Positions 17,396 to 24,948 of a stretch of DNA of 64,000 nt are shown in pieces. The position numbers and the translations under genes were made by a program. The stretch's first letter is position 1. Every line of letters begins with the position of its first letter. The notes beneath the pieces were generated by a model. It did not search any database and was not told where the DNA came from. It was given only the letters and a program-made list of their open reading frames with translations. Source of the DNA: Brevibacterium sp. UMB1308A (GTDB lineage Bacteria; Actinomycetota; Actinomycetes; Actinomycetales; Brevibacteriaceae); contig NZ_JASPDO010000008.1 in NCBI RefSeq assembly GCF_030230605.1, positions 20,683-84,682 of the forward strand, in the 5' to 3' direction.

Positions 17396-19582
17396 TTACA
17401 GATACGCGTCTAAGACTGACTCATTCGACGTGACAACGGTGAGACGCGAAGTAGCGCGCGTCAACGCAACGTACAACTCACCCACGCCCTTCTGCGATTG
17501 CGCAATAAATGCAGGCTCAAAAATCACAACGTTGTCGAACTCGAGACCCTTGGCTCCAAAGGGGGTGAGAACCGCAACCGTACGGTCGATTCCAGCAGGC
17601 CCAACCCCGTAGTCAAGTCCAGTGCTGGTCAGTGTAGCTTCAATGATTTCGCGGTGCTCAACTGCCGTTATCACCGCGCACGTGCCGCCTAAATCTTGCT
17701 CGCCCAGTACTGAAGCCAAGCGGTTTGCAGACTCAGAGACAGACGACGTCCGGACGACCTCGGGATCGTGGGTGCCCTCCCTGACCGGAGTGGGAACAGT
17801 AAGCGTGGGGAAGTGGTCCATGAGAAGCTGATTGGCAATCGACATGATGCGCCCCGGTGTGCGGTACGAAACCGTGAGCTCTTGCGCGTCAAAGGAGTCG
17901 ACGTGCGGGGACAACATGGTGTTCCACGTGCGGTCTGAGTCCACTACCGAAGCCTGCGCAAGGTCGCCCACAAGCGTGGCTGACTTGGACGGCACCCGGT
18001 TAAACAGAAGTCGTAACTGCATGGGGGTGAGCTCTTGCGCCTCATCGACGATCAGGTGGCCATATGTCCACTCGAGGTCCTCGCTGGCCCGTTCGGCCAA
18101 GGTCTGAGCCGAACTCTCATCCGCATACCGCTGAGCCAACTGCTCGGCAGAAATGAGATCACCCGTTCCCGTCATCTCAAGGACACGTTCGGCATATTCG
18201 ACTTCGTGCGACCCAGCCTGCGTCTGGCCAGGTGCGGTACCCAACAGTTCAGCCAACTCGTCCAAAAGGGGGACGTCCTCAATCGTGATCTCTGAGCCCG
18301 CAGGACGACGCAAGCGCGCCATCTCTTCGAAACTCAGAATGTTGTCGGCCGCCGCCACCAGCTTGTGCGGTTTCGAAAACAGGGCGTCCAGGACACCTCG
18401 GGGAGTCAGCGGAAGCCAGTGCGTATTGATCGCAACACGCGCGTCGCGGGAGCGCCGCACATCGTCAACGACCTCGGCGATCTGATCTTCGGAGGCGCCC
18501 CCTTCACCGTTTTCCACGATTCGCTGCGCCAGGGCGTTCATCAAAGTGGTTGCAAAAACTTCGCGGGCACGGTTGTGCTTATACCCTGACCGGCGTGCCC
18601 GTTCGCGTGCGGTCTTGACCATGTCGCGGGTGAGTGTGACCTGCCGTAGCCCCACGTTCAACTCGATGTCTGAGGCCGGGATTCGCTGGTAGTTGCGTAC
18701 CGCTCGGGACAGCACCTTGACCATGCGTAGGTCGCCTTTGACCGCCGAGGTTGCAAAAGAGTCCCGGAGCGTCGTGTCGATCCCTGGGAACAGTTGGCCC
18801 GGAGTTAACAGGACAGCACCGGTTTCGCCCAGGCTTGGCAGGACCTTTTCAATGTATTTGAGGAACACCGGCGACGGTCCAACGATGAGTACCCCCGACT
18901 GCGCAATTTTGGTGCGGTGCTTATACAGAAGATATGCCGCGCGGTGGAGGGCAACAGCGGTTTTTCCAGTTCCAGGTCCACCTTGAACGACCACGACACC
19001 AGACAGCGGCTTGCGAATAATCGCGTCTTGTTCTGCCTGAATCGTTTCGACAATATTTGACATGCGACCCGTACGGTGCGCGTCGAGTGAGGCGATCAAC
19101 GCGCCTTCGCCGCGCAAGTGCTTGCGCTTGTCGGAGTCTAGATCGCTCAGGCTCAGGACATCGTCTTCAATAGCCACAACTTCACGCCCGCGCGTTGTGA
19201 GATGGCGCCTGAGAACAAGGTTTTCTGGTTGAGCTGCAGTTGCGCGATAAAACGGTTCGCTGGCAGGTGCTCGCCAGTCCATGAGCAACTGAGACCGGTC
19301 CTGGTCACTGATGCCGATCCGCCCAATGTACGTGGTGGTGCCGTCGCGGTCGTCAATGCGACCAAAGCACAGGCCTTCTTCCGCGCTGTTGAGGCGAATG
19401 AGCTGGTCTTCGTAGACCGTGGCAAAAGCGTCGCGCTCAGACCGGTTCTGGTGGTGGTTTCCCACGTGGGTGAGCCGTACATTTTGGAGTTTTTGAGTGG
19501 TTTCGGTACGGAGCTCGTCTAGCCTCGTGTAGACCGCATCGACGTGTTGCTGCTCGATGGAAATTTCGTTCAAATCGTTCAC
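17396..19582 (-). CDS. HelD-like superfamily 1 ATPase (RNA polymerase recycling helicase)
   Basis: 728-residue UvrD/Rep-like protein of the HelD group, which removes stalled RNA polymerase from DNA and nucleic acids. Seen: long N-terminal coiled-coil arm, a nucleotide-sensing region MDWRAPASEPFYRA, Walker A GGPGTGKTA at about residues 201-209, DEAQELTPMQLRLL (Walker B/motif II), SYRTPGRIMSIA (motif IV) and YVALTRATSRL (motif VI). The frame runs to an ATG at 19600, but GTG 19582 has the SD GGAAAGG 6 nt upstream and is preferred. A perfect palindrome covers the ATG. The OGG-fold gene follows after 62 nt on the same strand. Confidence 0.88.
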   Translation of the reverse strand: MNDLNEISIEQQHVDAVYTRLDELRTETTQKLQNVRLTHVGNHHQNRSERDAFATVYEDQLIRLNSAEEGLCFGRIDDRDGTTTYIGRIGISDQDRSQLLMDWRAPASEPFYRATAAQPENLVLRRHLTTRGREVVAIEDDVLSLSDLDSDKRKHLRGEGALIASLDAHRTGRMSNIVETIQAEQDAIIRKPLSGVVVVQGGPGTGKTAVALHRAAYLLYKHRTKIAQSGVLIVGPSPVFLKYIEKVLPSLGETGAVLLTPGQLFPGIDTTLRDSFATSAVKGDLRMVKVLSRAVRNYQRIPASDIELNVGLRQVTLTRDMVKTARERARRSGYKHNRAREVFATTLMNALAQRIVENGEGGASEDQIAEVVDDVRRSRDARVAINTHWLPLTPRGVLDALFSKPHKLVAAADNILSFEEMARLRRPAGSEITIEDVPLLDELAELLGTAPGQTQAGSHEVEYAERVLEMTGTGDLISAEQLAQRYADESSAQTLAERASEDLEWTYGHLIVDEAQELTPMQLRLLFNRVPSKSATLVGDLAQASVVDSDRTWNTMLSPHVDSFDAQELTVSYRTPGRIMSIANQLLMDHFPTLTVPTPVREGTHDPEVVRTSSVSESANRLASVLGEQDLGGTCAVITAVEHREIIEATLTSTGLDYGVGPAGIDRTVAVLTPFGAKGLEFDNVVIFEPAFIAQSQKGVGELYVALTRATSRLTVVTSNESVLDAYL

Positions 19583-19591
19583 CCTGTACCT

Positions 19592-19615
19592 TTCCGGCAT
19601 TCAATTATGCCGGAA
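19592..19615. promoter_or_regulatory. Palindrome at the 5' end of the HelD gene
   Basis: TTCCGGCAT (19592-19600), 6-nt spacer, ATGCCGGAA (19607-19615): perfect 9-bp arms. It lies 10-33 nt before the preferred GTG start. No T-tract follows in either direction, so an operator or mRNA hairpin is more likely than a terminator. Confidence 0.4.
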
Positions 19616-19673
19616 CCGAACGACCTTGGCGTCGAATTCCATGTGAATTTTGGTGTGTGCGCAGTGAGTTAAA

Positions 19674-20432
19674 TCATGCTTTGGTAATTGTCGCCGGAGC
19701 GGGCCCTGTTCGCAGGGTGGCGGCGAGTCTCGTCTTATCGAGGGCACTTGCAGATGCCAATGCCGCGATGACCACGTTTTCACGTTGCCCCCGTGTTCGT
19801 CCGCTGGCGTGGATGACGTAGACCTGCGCGAACTGGGAAGAGATTGCGTTGATCTCTTGGCGAGCGTGGCCGGGGGTTCCTGCGATATTGAACAACGCCA
19901 GGCCTCCTGGTTTAAGGGCTGAGGCGGTGTGGGCAAAGTAATCGTGGGTTGTGAGTGCCTGGGGAGTGGTGTCTTCTGCGAACGCGTCGCGTACGACGAT
20001 GTTGATGCTGCCGGGTGCGAACGTTTGGATTTCGCGTGCCCCGTCTCCCACCCGTAGAGCAAGCGCGGGGGAGCGAGGAAGATCGAACCACTCACGGACA
20101 TATTCCATGAGAAGCGCGTCGACGTCGATGGCTGTCTGGCGGGACCGCGGGTGGGTGGCATGCAAGCGCCGTGCTAGAGAACATCCGGCAGCTCCAATAT
20201 GGACAGCTCTGACCGAGGTTCCGGGTGGGAACACGTGGTCAATTGTGGTTGCCATCCAGTGGAGGTATGGAAAATCTAAGCGGGTTGGTTCGCCGACCGT
20301 GATCGACGAACTGGGTACGGAGTTGACGTAGAGGACCCACGAGTTGGGGTCACCCGGAATGTTTTCCTTGCGCGCAGTTCCTGTGGATATCTCGACCTCG
20401 ATGCTGGTGTCTTGTGCCCGTTTCCGTCCCAT
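19674..20432 (-). CDS. Spermidine synthase-like (polyamine aminopropyltransferase-fold) protein
   Basis: 252 residues with a SAM-methyltransferase-like Rossmann core as in spermidine synthases. Seen: VRAVHIGAAGCSLARRL (glycine loop, less canonical than GGGDG), TAIDVDALLMEYVREWF, GDGAREIQTF, and VRDAFAEDTTPQALTTHDYF. The canonical gatekeeping acid pattern is only partly kept, so polyamine synthesis is not assured; actinobacterial genomes carry many such proteins without known substrate. Start: ATG 20432, eight nt after a TACACT -10-like box (leaderless type); TTG 20441 is the alternative. It is 91 nt upstream of the HelD gene on the same strand. Confidence 0.75.
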   Translation of the reverse strand: MGRKRAQDTSIEVEISTGTARKENIPGDPNSWVLYVNSVPSSSITVGEPTRLDFPYLHWMATTIDHVFPPGTSVRAVHIGAAGCSLARRLHATHPRSRQTAIDVDALLMEYVREWFDLPRSPALALRVGDGAREIQTFAPGSINIVVRDAFAEDTTPQALTTHDYFAHTASALKPGGLALFNIAGTPGHARQEINAISSQFAQVYVIHASGRTRGQRENVVIAALASASALDKTRLAATLRTGPAPATITKA

Positions 20433-20440
20433 AAGGCCCA

Positions 20441-20446
20441 AGTGTA
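20441..20446 (-). promoter_or_regulatory. Candidate -10 box of the spermidine synthase-like gene
   Basis: On minus TACACT lies 8 nt before ATG 20432 and there is no SD, consistent with a leaderless or near-leaderless mRNA. Confidence 0.35.
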
Positions 20447-20523
20447 ATTGTCTTCCCCTGTCACAGCGGTGATGTTAGGGGTACGGGGATGTGCACATTC
20501 ACTGTGTTGCAGTGGTCCGCAGC

Positions 20524-20548
20524 TGTGGAGAATACGCCTTTTTCCACA
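20524..20548. promoter_or_regulatory. Pair of inverted DnaA-box-like 9-mers
   Basis: TGTGGAGAA (20524-20532, reverse complement TTCTCCACA) and TTTTCCACA (20540-20548) face each other across 7 nt. Each is one or two mismatches from TTATCCACA/TTGTCCACA. They lie between the divergent spermidine synthase-like and DUF4192 genes if the latter starts at 20600. Two boxes could be chance. Confidence 0.3.
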
Positions 20549-20599
20549 GGGCGAAACGAGTGGGTTACGGGTCAAGCGGATGAGCATGACAGTGAAGTC

Positions 20600-21682
20600 A
20601 TGGAAACAATAAACATCAGCACACCAGTCGATATTGTTCATCTCGTCAACATGGCCATGGGGCATGTCCCGCCCGATTCGCTCGTTTTTGTTCTGAAACG
20701 AAACGCAACAGGTGTGGGGGCTCTCAGCGGAAGCGTACGTGTCAATTTCGATATGAGAGCCGTCCGCAGGTTCAGCGACGACCTCGCTGAACAAATAGCG
20801 CAGGTGGTTCGTCGTTTCGAGCCGTGTGAAGTGGTTCTCCCCGTTTTTTCGTGTGATGAAATCGCCAGAGCTCTTGGACATGCAGGAGAAGAAAAGAACA
20901 GCCGGGATGTTCACGCACTTGTGCATGCGTGGATTGCGATCAAACGTGAACTGCTCAAAGTTGGTGTGAGATCAATTCCTCCAGTGTGGACAGGCCACAA
21001 TAAATGTGGATGGATCCTCGATCCGGAAGAATGCGTACCTGTCCCGAACGTAGAAACCACAACAAACCTGCCACCGTTGTCCGCACTCCCACACGCCAGG
21101 GACCACGTGCGTAAGCAACTAGAAAATTGCACCGGTGATAAACGGAGTGATCTCGAAGCGCTCATTAGGGATGCGAGTAAGCTTTGCTCCTTTGCTCTTT
21201 CAGAAGCTACCCCGTCCGATTGGGACAGTATCCACGTGAGCCCTGGGGCGGTCCGAGCGATCGAGACGTTGAGCGATAACGGCGTTGGCAGAGACGCTCT
21301 TATCACTCTGTTTTCTGCACGGCACCCTAGCTTTAGACCCGATGTAGTGGGGCACTTGAGTCCAGAAGAATTTCTGGAAACAATTTTGGAAATCCTAGAA
21401 GGGGACATGGAGCAGCATCTTGCTGGAATGGACGCGATCCGACCTCACATGCCATACACATACTCCGTCCTCATGTATCTCAAACTCATTGCAGTCCACG
21501 CATCTGATGAGTACTTTAGTGAACTCTTGGGCGTAATCGCCTGGTTCGAATGGGTCGCCGGACACAACTCCTACGCGCATCATTTCGCACGGTCAGCGCT
21601 CGCTGTGGACTCGGCCAATAGTTTCGCTGGCACTGTTGAAGCGTTTGTGGAACGCGGGATCACCGCTGTGTGGACGCGCTGA
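20600..21682 (+). CDS. DUF4192 family protein
   Basis: 360 residues, conserved actinobacterial family of unknown function usually found close to the principal sigma factor. Seen: the family opening TINISTPVDIVHLVNMAMGH followed by PPDSLVFVLKRN, a central VWTGHNKCGWILDPEECVPVPN, and the C-terminal SALAVDSANSF repeat-like helix pair. No membrane segment or signal peptide. Start: ATG 20600 is chosen because homology begins at its second residue; the frame is open from ATG 20489 with a weak GGGG before it, which would add 37 unconserved residues. SD at 20600 is weak (AGTGAAG). Third positions look less GC-rich than in neighbours. Confidence 0.75.
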   Translation: METINISTPVDIVHLVNMAMGHVPPDSLVFVLKRNATGVGALSGSVRVNFDMRAVRRFSDDLAEQIAQVVRRFEPCEVVLPVFSCDEIARALGHAGEEKNSRDVHALVHAWIAIKRELLKVGVRSIPPVWTGHNKCGWILDPEECVPVPNVETTTNLPPLSALPHARDHVRKQLENCTGDKRSDLEALIRDASKLCSFALSEATPSDWDSIHVSPGAVRAIETLSDNGVGRDALITLFSARHPSFRPDVVGHLSPEEFLETILEILEGDMEQHLAGMDAIRPHMPYTYSVLMYLKLIAVHASDEYFSELLGVIAWFEWVAGHNSYAHHFARSALAVDSANSFAGTVEAFVERGITAVWTR

Positions 21683-21796
21683 TTTCACTTGCCGGGAATA
21701 TCGTGCGAAAATTGGGTGTTGACCCAGTTGTATCCGCGAGGATTTGACTTGGGTCTTAGTACTGCCCGCGTGGCAACTTAGGTGAAAGGTGACTTC

Positions 21797-23260
21797 GTGC
21801 CAGCTGTTGAGAAAGAGAAGCAAGCCTCTACTACTGCAAAGAAGAAGGCAACAACATCTAAAGCCTCTACCACCGCAAAGAAGGCTACGTCGACATCTAA
21901 GTCAACAGCTTCCAAGACAACGGGCACAAAGAAGACTGCCACCACGGCGAAAAAGACTTCCTCGACTGCAAAAACTTCCACCGCCAAGAAGACGGCTTCC
22001 ACAGCTGCTAAGAAGAGTACGACTACTGCTAAGAAGTCCACTGTTGCTCCAAAGAAGACTACAACTGCAGCTAAATCAGCAGCTACCGCTAAGCGTGCGG
22101 CCAAGGCAACTGCAGCCAAAGAAGCCGCTAAGAAGACGGCCACCAGACAGAAGGCCCAGGACGCAGAAGACGTTGAGAACGACAAGGTCGAAACCGACGA
22201 GGTGGAAGAACTCGCCACAACCGACGAATCGACTGAAACTCGTAACTCTCAAGAAGAGGAAAAGGACGCCCAGATTAAGGAAGCCGGAGGCTTCGTGGTG
22301 TCCGATGCCGACGACGAGGACCAGCCTGCACAGCAGGTTGCGACTGCCGGCGCGACCGCTGACCCGGTGAAGGACTACCTCAAGCAGATCGGTAAGGTCG
22401 CACTGCTTAACGCTGCCGAAGAAGTCGACCTAGCAAAGCGTATTGAGGCCGGAATGTATGCCGAACACCTTGTCGACGAAGGCAAGGTTACGGATGCGCG
22501 GGACCTGCGCGATTACAAGTGGATTATTCACGACGGGCGGATTGCTAAGAACCACTTGCTCGAAGCTAACCTTCGACTCGTGGTGTCGCTCGCAAAGCGC
22601 TACACGGGTCGTGGGATGTTGTTCTTGGACCTGATTCAGGAAGGTAACTTGGGTCTGATTCGTGCGGTCGAAAAGTTCGACTACACCAAGGGCTTTAAGT
22701 TCTCCACGTATGCAACCTGGTGGATCCGCCAGGCAATTACCCGCGCTATGGCCGACCAGGCACGTACCATTCGTATTCCTGTTCACATGGTGGAAGTCAT
22801 CAACAAGCTCGCTCGTGTGCAGCGCCAGATGCTTCAAGACTTGGGCCGTGAACCCACACCGGAAGAACTCGCTAAAGAACTCGACATGACACCCGAACGT
22901 GTCGTCGAAGTCCAGAAGTATGGACGTGAACCGATTTCTCTGCACACCCCGCTGGGTGAGGACGGAGACTCGGAATTCGGTGACCTCATTGAAGACTCAG
23001 AAGCTGTAGTGCCCGCTGACTCCGTCAGCTTCACTTTGCTCCAGGAACAGCTCCACTCGGTTCTCGACACCTTGTCAGAGCGCGAAGCTGGTGTGGTTTC
23101 GATGCGCTTTGGGCTCAATGATGGTCAGCCCAAGACTCTTGACGAGATCGGCAAAGTCTACGGTGTGACCCGTGAGCGTATCCGCCAGATCGAATCAAAG
23201 ACGATGGCTAAGCTCCGCCACCCGTCGCGTTCCCAGGTACTCCGCGACTACCTCGACTGA
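21797..23260 (+). CDS. sigA: Principal sigma factor (SigA/RpoD/HrdB type)
   Basis: Primary sigma subunit directing RNA polymerase to housekeeping promoters. 487 residues. The first 125 or so are a Lys/Thr/Ala/Ser-rich disordered tail with repeated TTAKK units, then an acidic stretch (residues about 125-185). Region 1.2 [16 protein letters not shown], region 2 [26 protein letters not shown] and [14 protein letters not shown] (promoter melting and -10 reading), region 3, and region 4 helix-turn-helix [19 protein letters not shown] are all present. GTG 21797 has AAAGGTG at a good distance; the GTG at 21782 has no SD. A stem-loop covers the stop codon. Confidence 0.96.
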   Translation: MPAVEKEKQASTTAKKKATTSKASTTAKKATSTSKSTASKTTGTKKTATTAKKTSSTAKTSTAKKTASTAAKKSTTTAKKSTVAPKKTTTAAKSAATAKRAAKATAAKEAAKKTATRQKAQDAEDVENDKVETDEVEELATTDESTETRNSQEEEKDAQIKEAGGFVVSDADDEDQPAQQVATAGATADPVKDYLKQIGKVALLNAAEEVDLAKRIEAGMYAEHLVDEGKVTDARDLRDYKWIIHDGRIAKNHLLEANLRLVVSLAKRYTGRGMLFLDLIQEGNLGLIRAVEKFDYTKGFKFSTYATWWIRQAITRAMADQARTIRIPVHMVEVINKLARVQRQMLQDLGREPTPEELAKELDMTPERVVEVQKYGREPISLHTPLGEDGDSEFGDLIEDSEAVVPADSVSFTLLQEQLHSVLDTLSEREAGVVSMRFGLNDGQPKTLDEIGKVYGVTRERIRQIESKTMAKLRHPSRSQVLRDYLD

Positions 23261-23277
23261 TATTCGAGGTAGCCGCG
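23243..23277. terminator. Stem-loop over the sigA stop, between converging genes
   Basis: CTACCTCGA (23248-23256) pairs with TCGAGGTAG (23264-23272) across a 7-nt loop containing the TGA; one mismatch further out CGCG pairs with CGCG. No T-tract follows, so it may stop converging polymerases or protect the 3' end rather than act as a classical terminator. Confidence 0.45.
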
Positions 23278-23288
23278 CCCCACGCAGG

Positions 23289-24032
23289 TCAGCGAGTTGT
23301 GCTCACAATCGCAATAGCGGCATTGTGGCAGTCGATGATCTGCGCGACGCGACCCAAGTGCGTGTCAACGGGCTTCGACAAAATAGCGCCACCGTGTTCC
23401 TGAGCACGCTCAAGTGTTGCATCTACGTCACTGACGCGCACATATATTTTCCAGTGCGCAGGAATTGACAGCTCAGAGATGTCAACCATCCCTGCTACGG
23501 GGGAGTCCCCAGCAGAAAAGGTGGTGTACTCGTCTGCGCTGGACTGGACGTCCCAGCCGAAAACAGTGGTGTAAAAGTCTGCGACTCCGGTGTCGGTGGT
23601 GTGCAGTTCAAACCATGCCGGGGCACCCACGGCGTCTGTGAGCGAGAACCCGCGGTCATCGTCATACGCCAATACGCCAAACCCGGTTTGGGCTGCGTCG
23701 GCAACGAGAGCAACCGAAGCATTGTCGTCAAAGTTGGGGATCGCCATGAGCGCCTGTCCCTCGTTTTCAGCGATTTCCTGCAGGAATCCTTCAAAATCTG
23801 GGACATGGAAATACAGCGACCAGAACCCCGGCTGACCCTGGGGCGCCTCGGTGGGTTGTTGACTGATACCCGCAACTGACGCACCGTTTACGACGGCGCG
23901 TGTTCCGATTCCCATGGGGCCCACGCCGTCAAAATCCCAGCCAAAAACGGCGGAATAGAACGACTGCGATTCTTCAACGTTTGGAGAGCTCAGCTCAATC
24001 CAACAAGGGGTTACAGGCTTGTTCTCAGTCAC
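23289..24032 (-). CDS. Two-domain VOC (glyoxalase/bleomycin-resistance fold) protein
   Basis: 247 residues made of two tandem VOC domains: one starting PCWIELSSPNVEESQSFYSAVFGWDF (residues 9-34) and the second starting PAWFELHTTDTGVADFYTTVFGWDV at about 128. Related mycobacterial proteins of this type are described as surface-associated or as glyoxalase-like. Metal ligands typical of glyoxalase I are not obvious, so the substrate is unknown. The GTG start overlaps the stop of the upstream amidase gene (GTGA), so it is translated from the amidase mRNA. Confidence 0.85.
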   Translation of the reverse strand: MTENKPVTPCWIELSSPNVEESQSFYSAVFGWDFDGVGPMGIGTRAVVNGASVAGISQQPTEAPQGQPGFWSLYFHVPDFEGFLQEIAENEGQALMAIPNFDDNASVALVADAAQTGFGVLAYDDDRGFSLTDAVGAPAWFELHTTDTGVADFYTTVFGWDVQSSADEYTTFSAGDSPVAGMVDISELSIPAHWKIYVRVSDVDATLERAQEHGGAILSKPVDTHLGRVAQIIDCHNAAIAIVSTTR

Positions 24033-24877
24033 AGCCCCATTGTTGCATAGGACGCAAACGCGTCAATGCCATCGACTAAAGCGCGCGCGTATGCGTCAGG
24101 GTCCTTTTGCATGCGTTCGGCTTCTTTAGGGTTGCGCATTTCGCCACATTCAACGATGACGGCAGGGACTGACGCATGGTTTAAGCCAGCTAAGTCGGTG
24201 CGCTCCACCATGCCGTCTTTGCCGTATCCGGCGCGGTTGATAGGGAAGTCGTGATCCTTAAACCCCCGCACAATTGCTTCTGCCAGCTTGGTGGACTCTT
24301 CCACCTTTTCGCCCGGAGCCAGGATGACTCCGAATCCGCGAATCGACGAGTCTGTTGAGCCGTTGGCGTGAATGCTGACCAAGAAGTCGGCTTCGTCAGC
24401 GAACTTCCCGCGTTCATCCACACAGGGTCCGACCCCGTCATTGGAGTCGCGTGACATGATGACGCGAGCGCCACGCTTTTCGAGTTCGTCACGCACCTTT
24501 GTTGCGACGTTCCAGTTGAATTCGTGCTCAGGAAAGCCATCGTCGGTTGCTGTGCCCGTGGTGTTGCACGCCTTTTTCCCACCGCGCCCGTCCGGCACCT
24601 TTTTGTTAATGCGGGAAAGGTGTGACGCGTTGCCACCGTTATGGCCAGGGTCTAATGCAATGGTCACGCCGTCGAGAGAGTTGGCCGGTTTGTCGGTGCT
24701 GTCTGACTCGTCAGGTTTGCGTTGAGGAGTTTCCGACGCCGAGGTGTCCCCGGGATTATGCTCGTGCGTAATGGGCTCCGGTTCGACGGTGGTGCGGGGC
24801 TGCGCCGTCTGGGTGCCCCCACAGCCACCCAGAAGGACCATAACTGCACACGCGTATAGCGCAATTGCGTGTTTCAC
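24029..24877 (-). CDS. Lipoprotein N-acetylmuramoyl-L-alanine amidase (Amidase_3)
   Basis: 282-residue secreted zinc amidase that cuts the bond between MurNAc and the stem peptide. Seen: signal peptide with lipobox VLLGGC (modified Cys at about residue 19), a Thr/Pro/Glu-rich spacer, then the Amidase_3 domain: ALDPGHNGG (zinc His), EHEFNWNVATKV (zinc Glu), VSIHANGS (zinc His) and VIVECGEMRN (catalytic Glu). Start: GTG 24877 gives a proper signal peptide; the frame extends to 24973 but would overlap the divergent parE. TAGACT lies 7 nt upstream with no SD. Confidence 0.9.
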   Translation of the reverse strand: MKHAIALYACAVMVLLGGCGGTQTAQPRTTVEPEPITHEHNPGDTSASETPQRKPDESDSTDKPANSLDGVTIALDPGHNGGNASHLSRINKKVPDGRGGKKACNTTGTATDDGFPEHEFNWNVATKVRDELEKRGARVIMSRDSNDGVGPCVDERGKFADEADFLVSIHANGSTDSSIRGFGVILAPGEKVEESTKLAEAIVRGFKDHDFPINRAGYGKDGMVERTDLAGLNHASVPAVIVECGEMRNPKEAERMQKDPDAYARALVDGIDAFASYATMGL

Positions 24878-24884
24878 ATATGTC

Positions 24885-24890
24885 AGTCTA
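24885..24890 (-). promoter_or_regulatory. Candidate -10 box of the amidase gene
   Basis: On minus TAGACT lies 7 nt before GTG 24877, with no SD. It faces an identical TAGACT at 24937-24942 for the divergent parE. Confidence 0.5.
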
Positions 24891-24936
24891 CTCGACACAA
24901 GCCCCGTGAATCCAAGGTTTTGCGCCGGCTTCGGCC

Positions 24937-24942
24937 TAGACT
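24937..24942 (+). promoter_or_regulatory. Candidate -10 box of parE
   Basis: TAGACT lies 6 nt before GTG 24949. No SD is visible, so the mRNA is probably leaderless. No clear -35 was found. Confidence 0.5.
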
Positions 24943-24948
24943 GGGACG

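Noticed and set aside
21700..21775. Promoter with two TTGAC boxes before sigA
   Set aside because: TTGACC and TTGACT are present, but no -10 box at 16-18 nt from either could be found, so no promoter is called.
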